Shown here piece after piece: positions 49,364-59,521 of a stretch of 64,000 nucleotides of DNA. This stretch comes from Leucaena leucocephala (lineage: Eukaryota; Streptophyta; Magnoliopsida; Fabales; Fabaceae). Location of the stretch: positions 17,874,001 through 17,938,000 of the forward strand of contig CM073545.1 of assembly GCA_037074615.1 (NCBI GenBank). Reading direction: 5' to 3'. Numbering within the stretch: the first letter of the stretch is position 1; each line of letters opens with the position of its first letter. A model generated the notes under the pieces. It was not told where the DNA came from and searched no databases. It saw nothing but the letters and a program-made list of their open reading frames with translations. A program made the translations under genes and the position numbers.

Positions 49364-52300
49364 TCAATTGTAGTGGCGGGATCCAGTGTCATAAACACGG
49401 CCACCAGGATATGATCCTCTAGGCTCAAATTCTTGAACTCTTGCACCTCCTCCGAGAAATCGATTACACTCCACATACCGATCAAAGGGATCGGCTACAT
49501 AGCTACGTTGCATTTGCATTTCTCCAACCGCCGTGGAAGCAATAGCAGAACTGTAACCACAAGGATCACCGGGAGGCATGCCACTACTTGGGTGAGGATC
49601 TCTTATGGTTTGCTGGTACTGGTGTTGTCTTGCTTTGGATTCTCTTTGAAGAAACTCATTTCTTCTGCTAGCATGCTGAGATCGAAGTGCCGCCAATTTT
49701 TCTTCATACTGAGCATTGATAGCATTTAGTTTCTGAAATTACACAGTTCAAAAACAACGTCATAAGTATGGCCAAAACATAAAACATTGTAAAAGTCCTT
49801 AGGGTCTAAGAAAACTGATTTAAGAGAATATCTAAAATCTGTGATCAACATGCTCTCAAAAACGTGAGAAAAAAAAATCATCTACCCCTACCTTCAAAGT
49901 GCTCTCGAAAACCATTCAAATAAGCAAAACATTGTTCAAGTATGGTTTTGGCTTGTGAATCTATGAATGCCACAAGTTAAATTTTCAAGTAGAGGCCACG
50001 GAGGCAGTAGGTAACAAGCAGCCAAGAACTCAATAGTATTGAATTGGTGCTAAAAGATGAACCTAACTCAAGATTCAGGAGGCATCCTAACTTTGTGCTT
50101 TAAAAGATGCAAAATGTATTATATAAGTTTCCATTATTTGCATAAAGCCAGTCACTACAAAATTTTTAAATATCAAGGAAACAGCCCGTCAACCTATATA
50201 CCAAACTAACTATCTTAAGTTTAAGATGTGCACTGAGTACATAATGTTTATCTTTTCTTCTCTCTTTTTTTTCGAGAAAGAGATAACAAAAAAAATAAGC
50301 TGGAGTTATGCTGTTTTTTTTGAGAAAGAGAGAACAAAAAAGAAAAAAAGCTGGAGTTATGTTAAATGTCAGAACCTTGGTTGGAAGATGCATATTACAT
50401 ACAACTTACAAATTCTTCCCTTTAAAGGACACCAAATAAAACTTGTGAAAACCTGAGCTCCCATGCTAATTCCCTCTTGCCAAGAGCTAACTGATACCTC
50501 TCCCCAATGGAACAAATCAAGTGGCTTGCTAACTCCTTCCCTTATAAACTAGCACACTCTTCACACGTTTAGTGCAGAGTGAAACCACTCTCAGCACATT
50601 CCATCACCCATTTAATGTCGACTTAATTCTTTCTCTTTATAAAGGAAATATCGCAATTCCATACAAAAGGACCTAAGTGACCTTAATCAACACCTTCCTC
50701 TGTGTGTGGAAAGTCTAACCAGTCACTTAATTGGATTGATATCACCTTATTTGTTTTTTTAGGGAAAACAAATCCATCCTGAATAAGACTGCAAAAATCA
50801 CAAGCTGCTCTGATTTCCATCAGAGGTCTGATCTCTAAAGCATTACATATCAAGACAAAAGGAGATGAAAGACCAAAAGGTAATGAAAGGCAGAGAAGAA
50901 TGCAGTCATTTCAAGGACATAATAAATAAATTACCAATGTTAACATAAACTAGAGAGAAAAATGGGTACAAAATTTCCTAACTAACCTCTCTGTGCCTGG
51001 CGTTCTCTACATCTTCAGCATCATTCTGTTCTTTGGATAGTTTTAGAATGTCATCCAGAAACTTCTGCTCAAGACATTCATAAGTCTGTGATAAATTGTT
51101 TACCTCATATATAACATCTGTGTCTTCTTTACGGACCAGAGATCTGGGGTTTTTGCTCTGATTCTGCAAAGCCATCTTATGATCCGGCCTCTGATCCTGA
51201 AAAAAGGATCTTGAAGCATCACCCCCTTGACCTGACAGACAACAGTTTCCTTAAGCAAGGATTTCAAAAATGATGTCCCTGACAGTTTCTACAGATATGG
51301 CAATGGTTGCTGAACGAAAATATTATCATAGTTTAATCAATGAAGAAACAAGAAATTTTTTTATTTTTCCAATATATACTGCAAATTGATCCAAACAATG
51401 TTAATTGATGTAAGTAATTTCTATAATTAGTTATGTACAGTAAGGAAAAAGATACGTGCAGGTCTGCACGCCATATTAAACTGAAAAACGCAGATCTTAA
51501 ACAGATTTTGAAGCTCAACCAAATCAAATGATACCAACAGCAATTCACTCTGGACAGGAGAAACTTACCTAATGGTCCCATGGGATATTGGTATGCGAAA
51601 TCTCATTTAGTAACAGAATGCTTCATAATTTAACATTTTAAAAAAGATAACAATAACCAAAATAGTGTTTTCTCATTCTAGATACCTAATTCTCAGAGAA
51701 ATGATCAGCATGTAGCAGTTATTCAGTTCCAATCACCAATAAAGCAAGAAGTGTAAAAAAAAAAAAGGCATCGCTGTCTTAACCATGTATCATTAAATAA
51801 GTAGTCCTTAATCAATGGATCCTGAATCCTGATGCAGGCCCCTCACCCCAACCAGCATGAGGCATTGGTACATCTTGGAAAAACTGAGAAATGCTGTTGA
51901 CTAAACCTATACATCCAATGATTTGGTGAACGCCCCCTCAATTTGGAACACTGCTTATTAACCTATGCACGGGCTTCCATGACTATCATCACCAAATCAT
52001 TGGATATATTCACAGCGACAAAGATAAAGATAAGTAACATGCTCACTGCATCTAGAATCAATAAATTCAATCATTAAAACTTCAAATTATAAAAGCTTGT
52101 AATTAGGATATCTAGCTTTGACTTCACTCTGTCCGCATCAAAAGAAAATTTCACAAACATGCATGCAGGGGCAACATATGACACAGTTTCTAAATTAACA
52201 TACAAGATGCCACCGAATTCATTGTATTTGATCCATCCATTTCCCATCTTCGCTGAACCTCTGGCTTGGAATTTGCATATGGGTTCTCTCTCTCTGGAGT

Positions 52301-52426
52301 GAAGGCCTCGAGCTGTTCTTCAAAATGATTATGTTTGGTTTCCATTCTCTGATCAGCCATGTGATGCATCTGAGAAGCAACATAAGCATTGGACGATGGA
52401 TCACCATACTGTCCCTGCTGTCTCAT
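49364..52426 (-). CDS. Coiled-coil protein of unknown function
   Basis: Coding exons are 52426-52204, 51231-50987 and 49732-49364, giving 278 residues. Splicing is supported by phase: GCA TCT T joins GT CAA, and GAG joins AAA. The start is the first ATG (MRQQGQYGD) of the second exon; a 5' exon carries an upstream ORF (see 53318-53451). Residues 1-100 are polar and low in order (SSNAYVASQMHHMADQRMET). A charged heptad-like segment at about 105-200 (YECLEQKFLDDILKLSKEQ, NAINAQYEEKLAALRSQH) predicts a coiled coil. The C-terminal third (DPCGYSSAIASTAVGEMQMQ, YVADPFDRYVECNRFLG) is unlike any domain I know, and the end is glycine/arginine-rich. No signal peptide or membrane segment is seen. I do not recognise the family. 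A further small exon in the 1.25-kb last intron cannot be excluded. Confidence 0.75.
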
Positions 52427-53317
52427 TTTACCAAATAATAAAGACAATTCCTATATGGACCTGTCAGACGCAAGAACCACAGGAGCCCAAGGTTAAGTAT
52501 CAAACCGCATCAGACATGAACCAGATTACAAGTATTTGTATGTATGTTTTGTTGTCATAAGAACTACTTCCAGGTAAGGAAATAACACAGTCCATTGACA
52601 AATTCCATTAGAAATTAAAAACAAAAAAAATTCCTGCAAACTTATGAAGGTGAAAACCTGATAAAAGACATCTTATAATGGGATTTTATAAAGTAGACTC
52701 TTGGAGAAATTAAACTGATATCTTTCAAAGCATAATCACATTAGATATGTCCTCAAAACTTCTAAACTGAGCATCACATATTACAGCCTCCAAACTAGAG
52801 AAAAGACCAACGCATGAAAATCAACTTCAGCTTAAGTACACATCGACATGACATTTTTTTGTAAAACCTATCGATTAATTATAACCGAAGAGTACAAATA
52901 TTAGTCCCGAAGAAAGAACAGTAATTAAAAGCAAAGAAAGTGCTCCATTGCATGATAAATTTTGTGAGCAAGAAAACTTCCCGTTCCGAGCATAGAACAT
53001 AGACCCAAGCACCCCAGTTGCTGAAGATACAAAATAGGAAGCTATCACATATTCCCAGCTCGTAAATTCTCATCCGATACATGGCAGAAAACCAAATTAT
53101 AAGAATTAACCACAAATGAGAAAAGTAATGCGAGCTAAAACCGCGACATACGTCCCAGCGAAAGGTAATCAGAACCCTAAGTGTAAGCAAAAGGCAATTT
53201 CAACAGAGGCTCAGCGAAACTCGCCATGAGAATTACTACTCTCTTCAAAAAATAAAACATCGAATGAGAAGAAGGATTGGAAAAATGAAAATAGAAATAA
53301 GCATACTAATAACATAC

Positions 53318-53451
53318 GTCTTTGTCTGTCTTCTACGTCTTCTGTCAGAGTTGGGGCGAGGAAGGTGACGCTGAGACCGGAGTATGACAGTCAGAACAGC
53401 GTTGGCAACTTGCGATAAATAGCGAGGCTTTTGAATCTGGACTTTATCCAT
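53318..53451 (-). other. 5' exon of the coiled-coil gene with a 44-codon upstream ORF
   Basis: An ATG at 53451 opens a frame (MDKVQIQKPRYLSQVANAVL, then a basic DRRRRRQTKT) that reaches a good donor (gtatgtta) at 53317. Joined to the acceptor before 52460 (ctgacag), the frame reads three codons and stops at TAG, eight codons short of the main ATG at 52426 and in the same frame. The likely reading is that this exon is 5' UTR with an upstream ORF. A TATA-like tatatatata at 53491-53500, about 45 bases upstream, supports transcription starting just before it. Confidence 0.5.
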
Positions 53452-54854
53452 TTTTAATTAATAAGAAAAGGATCGGGCATGTTTTGTTTTTATATATATA
53501 AAAATTTTAAAACAAAAATTAACCCACCTACTATTTAAAAATAAAGCGAAGTCTTTCATAATAATTATCAGATCCGGCATTTGTGTGTGGGTAAATAACC
53601 CTTTCGAACCAAAACTTTTTGTGCATTGACAAAGTAAGTACATCAACAGAAAAAATGTCTATTTTGCCTCATCAAGCTCCCCCTCTTGTGTGATAGATGG
53701 TGGTTCATCACTGATACAAAAGTTGGTGTTCATGCCATGGGGTAATCAAAACTTAGATATATCAGCAATGACTAATCAACACTTGCCAATTTCTGTGGAC
53801 CTATTGTCATCAATGATATCGCTAGAGGGATAGGAGTTATGGCACCCTTAATAATTAAGTTAAATAGCTTCACTAGAATAAAGAATTATATTTCCAACGA
53901 GTATTAGCACGTATAATAAAAAATTGATATATATCTTATAAAGATATAAGTTTAATTTTTTTTTACTGTTGTGAGAGCTTATTAATAGATGATTTTATAA
54001 CTTTTTTATAAATACTTTTTAAACTCTGAGATCATATCTAGAACTAATATTAAATCTACGTAAATTTTCATATAATAAAAAAAATAATAAAGAGTCATGT
54101 TCCTATAACCTCTTGACCAATACAAGTGTACGTTCAAGAATCCTATGAAAATTGAATAGTTTACTTCAGTTATCAGAATATGGTCTAAACGTAGTTAAAA
54201 TGACTCAAGTTACGATTTCTGCTGTGTTGTGTTCAACACCAAATACGGCATCCAAAAACTGGAATGAAAGTAAATTAGAAAAATAAAAACATCAAGTATT
54301 TACATAAAAATCATTGATGTCACGGGTTGGGTCAGGCATCAGTTGGGAGGCCTCACAAAGATTGGGCTGGATTGGATTGGGCCGCACCACCAACCCTACA
54401 GTTCCATGACGCTCTATTTCGTCTTTTCACATCATAATAATTATTCTGGAATAAAATGATTACTTTGTCAGTTTCGCGGAAACTTCCGATACTGTCACAG
54501 CGTGGGAAAAAAAACAAAATAAACATGCTAGAATTTGAAGTATGAGAAACGATTCCTTTCCTTACAGCTCAAGCCGTACTCATTTCAAGATCCTAAACGT
54601 TCTGGCGTGAGAAAAATATCCTCATGGAGGAATATCAAGTTAACATGAAACTGCGTTAAGCTACGCCAATACTACTTCAGGGTTCGCAAATCAGACCCAC
54701 TGATACAATCAAATCATACGTTCGCACAATCATTATTTACATTGGTTCATGCGTTGTGAAAGCTGACATACAAATTAACACATCATAACAAAACACTCGG
54801 CAACAACAAATTGAAAGCTAAAGGAAGATGGGAGACCAGTGGTGGAAAGGAAAT
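53452..54854. other. Intergenic region between the coiled-coil gene and the ML-domain gene
   Basis: Promoter of the coiled-coil gene on the left and the 3' UTR of the ML-domain gene on the right. AT-rich; no gene, RNA or element recognised. Confidence 0.5.
53491..53500 (-). promoter_or_regulatory. TATA-like box of the coiled-coil gene
   Basis: On the minus strand, tatatatata followed by aaaac lies 40-50 bases before the first ATG of the 5' exon (53451). The spacing implies a very short leader ahead of that ATG. Confidence 0.4.
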
Positions 54855-57252
54855 TTAAACATCGGACACGGAAGACCTGAAACCAATTTTAAAGTTGAAG
54901 CTAATGCAAGATAACTGCTCCTCGTTCAAATCCTCCATCGTCATCTTCAAAGTGTAGGAACCCTGCAAAATTAAAAGCATTAAAAAAGACTTGGATATGA
55001 ACCCAATACTAAAGCATACAACAAAAATTGTACAAAAGGCAAATCATTCCTAAGTAGAAGAAATGGCTAAAACATTTATTTAACAATCAAACATGAGGTA
55101 AAAAAGACAATGGTGTGCGTGGAAAAGGGTGAGAAGCCAACAAGTTGCAAACATGAACATCCTAAAGAATCTAAACAACATGAAGCATTATCTCAAATAT
55201 CATGCTGTCAAGAAATATTGGATGTTTGCTGCCATGATAATCTGGTATTTAGTATAAGATGAACTTAGTGTCACTAGAAAGTGAAACAATCAAAGGCCAC
55301 AAGAAAGTGAAACAATCAAAGGCCACAAGAAAGTGAAACAATCAAAGGCCGTCAACTTGATAAAATGGTGGAAAAGAAAACTGTAAGGGATCCTACACAA
55401 CTACCCTTTTTCCAGAAAGGCTTGCAAATTAACCATTACCAACAAGTCAAGCAAGTTACTTTAAAGGCAACAAGAGAATCTATTGCATAGGCTTTTAACT
55501 CTACAAGCATCAAAGATACACCAGTGATGTTTCACTATAAGAGAAGAAATGAATTACTTTTCAATATTTATATTGTAACAGTTTTATCAGCTCCGATCCT
55601 AAAAGGAGAGATAGCATACCAACTTCTATTCTGTAAATGCCCTATTAAGCATGTTCAGTAATGTCAGTATGCATGGAATGGAACTTCTAGGGGGCCCAAA
55701 CAGATGTCAATAAAACTTATATTCAAGAAAATATAATTGAGGGCAATTAATTTAGCCAATTAAAATAAGTCATCTTGCAAATGAGATAAATTGATGTTTT
55801 TAGAATGTATTTAATTAGTATTGCAAAGAACATGTAGTTGGTATAACGAAACTAACTGGTGGGGTAAATGAAGGCAGTGTTTGGGTGTGAGCAATCACAA
55901 AGTCGCCTGCTGCAACAGGACAGGACACTTCATCACAGAGATCGCGAGTTTCAGTATGGACATGCACCCCAAAGTATGAAACTTCAATTATTAGCTTCCC
56001 ACCAGAAATAGCTTCACCTGCAAGAAAGATAGACAGAAACTCCACTTGTTTTTAGTTAAAGCTAACAAATGATGAGAGATTAAATTACACAAGTATCTCT
56101 CACAACATAATGCATCATAAAAAAAACAATTAGACCACATTGTTAAAAGAATCCAGAATCTTCAATTATATTTTATATATAAATCATTCTATTTCTTTGT
56201 AAATAAAAATACAAACAAATTCAACCATGTTTCAACTACGTGTGATTAACTTCATCTTGATCAAAGTTTAACAGAGTCCATCATCTAGTAAGGAAATAAA
56301 AATAATCTATTATGCCCCAAAAAGTGAAAAGAAAGAAGGGACAGAAGAGGGAGGTCACCAGTAGAAGCTGATATCTTAAAGGTAGCAGGCTTGCCTCTCA
56401 CCACAGGATCAGGCAATATATCAACTCCAGCAACCTTCACAGCATAGTTTTGCTTCTTATCTGCACGGATTTTCAGTGGAAATGTTAATATACAAAACAT
56501 CTATCATGACCTGAGAGAAATGTAAAGTAATGTGAAAACGATCCAAGTAGCTATCTAGCTATATCAGCCAGCAAGAAGCTCAAAATCGACATGACACAAT
56601 CACCAAAATTTATCTTTAAAATGATTGAAATTTATTAAATGCCGTCTAGACATTCAAAATGAAAGGCAAAAGAACTGCACTTCTATGCTGCTAGCAACGA
56701 AGGTAGCACAGTTTGTAGAACGCCTAAATCATTCACATTCAAAAAAAAGTTGCAGTTAAAAAATTATTTTAGTTTGCTTTACGTTGTATCTAAAGAATAT
56801 CAAAAAGCTAACCCAAAAAAGAAATCTAACCGCAAATTTAAATAGAAAAATAAACTAAAATCTGTAGACCATGAATGAAAATAAAGACAGCAGAGAGATT
56901 CTAACAGCAATTTCAAAAGACGAAAATTATCCAGTAGAAGAGAAGAAAACCTACTGAGTGAGAACTGAGTAGGGGTACAATTATAATCAGTTTGGATCAG
57001 AGATTACATTTATAAGTAACACTAATCAGCAATCAAGACAAATTAAACGAGACAGTAGAAGTAATTAAAGAAACTCACTTCGAATTCGTATCCTTAACTG
57101 AGTCAGCTTGATTCAAAAGACAAGTCAAAGGGGTGCTGAACAGCAAACTCACCGCAGTATTTGACCTTCCCAGCTTGAGCATGAGAAGATGAAAGCAAGA
57201 GGATTGATAAGCACAGAAGAAGGTAGAGCTTAAGAGAAGACTGAATCTCCAT
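54855..57252 (-). CDS. Secreted ML-domain (MD-2-related lipid-recognition, NPC2-like) protein
   Basis: Small secreted or vacuolar protein whose fold binds lipids; plant members are annotated as putative phosphatidylglycerol/phosphatidylinositol transfer proteins. Coding exons are 57252-57153, 56460-56359, 56017-55857 and 54962-54855, giving 156 residues, the usual size. The signal peptide is LKLYLLLCLSILLLSSSHAQ (about residues 7-26), with cleavage expected before GKVKYC. The mature part carries VKVAGVDILPDPVVRG, FKISASTG, LIIEVSYFGVHVHTE, then DLCDEV and SCPVAAGDF, and ends NEEQLSCISFNFKIGF. Cys33 plus CDEVSC and the LSC cysteine are the conserved disulfide positions. All phases fit. From memory, Arabidopsis At3g11780 and At5g06480 are its closest relatives. 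The ligand is unknown. An in-frame ATG at 57378 exists, but a start there would bury the signal peptide. Confidence 0.93.
55276..55350. repeat. 26-bp minisatellite, three copies, in ML-gene intron 3
   Basis: The unit agaaagtgaaacaatcaaag plus gccaca repeats with starts at 55276, 55302 and 55328. The copies are identical until the last bases of the third (ggccg instead of ggcca). It lies in the 894-base intron 54963-55856. Near-perfect identity points to a recent tandem duplication. Confidence 0.92.
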
Positions 57253-58231
57253 TGATCGCTGAACGAAAGCGGGATGAACAAGGAAATTGAAAGAGAGGAG
57301 AGAGCCTCTGTTATGTACTGACTTCCGTCTAGATGTTTTCAATTCCTGAACACCGTCACACTCCCGAACAATATCCAAATCAGTGAGGCCAGGATATGTA
57401 TGTATTTAATACTTGGCTGAATTGTCATTTTGGTCATGAATATTTCTCAAAATTTCACTTTCACCCACATCAATATTTTCCCTTAAGCAAGCCCCCTTTT
57501 CTCAACCATCTTGAAATTATGACAAAAAAATCTTGAAAATTAACTCATTTATGTTCTCTGTGTCATCATCCTCCACCAATTGGGAAAAGATTCTTTTATG
57601 CACGCTTAAAATCTCCCTTTTACCAATTTATCAACCAAAGCATCTTTGTTGAACAAAGACAAGAATTTTGGTACAAATATAAAATTGGATGGACATTTTT
57701 CTTAAAACTCTCATTTATTATAGTCAAGGCCCAAACAATGAGCAACAGCAACAACAATACTACTAAATTATATCTCGAATTTTTTTTTCACATATATTGT
57801 ATTACATGTATTTTAAAATTTAAAGCAACTGAATCAATAAAAATCGGTCATTTACTCCGCCTTGCTAAAGTGTAAACTCGTTTGGTCAGTCGCATGATGT
57901 AAGAATTACATCGCCAGTGTTAATTTCGTTTCTGGGAAGGGACAGCTTGACCACAAAATTTGACGAAAACGAATTTGAAGGGACTAGAGGGTGAAATTTT
58001 CAATTTTAAGAGAGAACTATATGAGAAATATCCTTAATATTTTAAATGAAAAAACAATAATAATAAAACACCTCCCGCGCATCGCGTGCTTGCTCGCTAT
58101 AAAAATTGTGTTGCATAGGAATCCCTCCCAACCACTTTTACATTTTGCCTAGTTTGTTTCCAGTGATAAAACATAATTTTGATAAAGTATTATAATAGTA
58201 TTTTTGCCTCAATTTGGAGGGGTAACTACGG
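57253..58231. other. ML-gene 5' region and flank of the RTE element
   Basis: The ML-gene 5' UTR and promoter occupy about 57253-57450. The rest is AT-rich and non-coding up to the RTE junction near 58230. Confidence 0.45.
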
Positions 58232-59234
58232 ATAGCATATATCAAAGTAATAAAAGATATGTATGAAGGGGTAACTACTACTGTAAGAATGTCTGGGGGA
58301 GAAACAAAGGATTTTCCCATAAAGATTAGTCTACATCAGGGATCATCTTTGAGTCCTTATTTATTTAATCTGGTAGTGGATGTTCTAACTACACTTATTC
58401 AAGACGAAATCCCTAAGTGCATGCTTTTTGCGGACGATATAGTTCTTATGGCGGAGTCAAGAGAAGAGATCAATTTTAAACTTGAGTTATGGAGAAGTAC
58501 TTTAGAGTCGAAGGGTTTTCGTCTGAGTAGAAATAAGACTGAATACATGCATTGTAATTTTTTTAAGAGGCAAGTTAGAAATAATTTGGAGGTCAGATTA
58601 GGAGATCAAGTTATTCCACAAATAGATAAGTTCAAATATTTGGGATCAATTATACAGAAAGATGGTGAAATTTTGGAGGATGTTAATCATAGAATCCAGA
58701 CTGGGTGGTTTAAATGGAGAAAGGCTACTGGGGTTATATGTGATCGGAAAGTACCAGATAAATTAAAAGGAAAGTTTTATCGTACTGCTATAAGACCAGC
58801 AATGCTTTATGGAAGTGAATGTTGGGCTTTAAAAGGACAACAAGAGCATAAAATTGGGGTAGCCGAAATGAGGATGTTGAGATGGATGTGTGGGTATACA
58901 AGAAAAGATAAGATTCGTAATGAACAAATACGGGGAAGAGTTGGAGCGGCACCTATTGCGGAGAAAATAGTGGAGAACCGTCTTAGGTGGTTTGGACACG
59001 TACAAAGAAGGCCAAGGGATGCGCCGGTGAGGAGGGTGGATCAAATAGTACGGAGTCCGGTTAAAAGGAGTAGAGAAAGGCCAAAGAGAACGCTCAACGA
59101 GATCATTGAGCGAGATCTCCTGGTCAATAACCTATCCAAGGATTTAGTTTTTGACAGAGCACAATGGCGTCGTATGATCCATGTAGCCGACCCTATTTAA
59201 TGGGAAAAATGCTTTGTTATTGTTGTTGTCGTTG
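58232..59234 (+). mobile_element. 5'-truncated RTE-clade LINE (non-LTR retrotransposon)
   Basis: The sequence joins an RTE reverse transcriptase in mid-domain (AYIKVIKDMYEG from 58232) and runs without a stop or frameshift to TAA at 59198. Landmarks are LHQGSSLSPYLFNLV, the polymerase box CMLFADDIVLMAE (Asp-Asp), LESKGFRLSRNKTEY, YLGSIIQKDGE, MLYGSECWAL, MRMLRWMCG, NRLRWFGHVQRR and RAQWRRMIHVADP. These are typical of plant RTE elements. The endonuclease and N-terminal half of RT are missing. The 3' end is a short UTR with a degenerate TTG repeat (59213-59234), the RTE-type tail. The reading frame of about 320 codons is still open, which points to a recent insertion. This copy cannot move by itself. 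Confidence 0.93.
58259..59200 (+). CDS. C-terminal part of RTE reverse transcriptase (truncated)
   Basis: The longest ATG-initiated frame in the element is 313 residues. It begins inside the reverse transcriptase domain, so the ATG is internal to the original protein and not a true start. It keeps the FADD catalytic motif (residues 57-60) and the complete C-terminal region with cysteine-containing WMCG, but lacks the endonuclease, fingers and part of the palm. It is annotated as coding only to record the open frame; expression is not expected. Confidence 0.85.
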   Translation: MYEGVTTTVRMSGGETKDFPIKISLHQGSSLSPYLFNLVVDVLTTLIQDEIPKCMLFADDIVLMAESREEINFKLELWRSTLESKGFRLSRNKTEYMHCNFFKRQVRNNLEVRLGDQVIPQIDKFKYLGSIIQKDGEILEDVNHRIQTGWFKWRKATGVICDRKVPDKLKGKFYRTAIRPAMLYGSECWALKGQQEHKIGVAEMRMLRWMCGYTRKDKIRNEQIRGRVGAAPIAEKIVENRLRWFGHVQRRPRDAPVRRVDQIVRSPVKRSRERPKRTLNEIIERDLLVNNLSKDLVFDRAQWRRMIHVADPI

Positions 59235-59521
59235 CAAAATTACTTTTGCAGATGAAAAACAAGCACGCACGCATTCAACAGAGATTGTAGTGCCAGCAAA
59301 ACCAGAGATCTCCCCTCAGAAACAACACCATAAAATGAGCCATAAAACTTGAACTACGGAGAAAGACAAGTTTTACTCAGCTTAGAGTATTTAGGACGTC
59401 AAAGAGGATGTTATCCCTTCGACAACAGATAAAATTTTCAAAACCCATAATCAAGCGCTACATATGTTTTCAGTACGAATCTTTATCATCTTTGATTCTA
59501 CATTTGGCCACATTTAACTCA

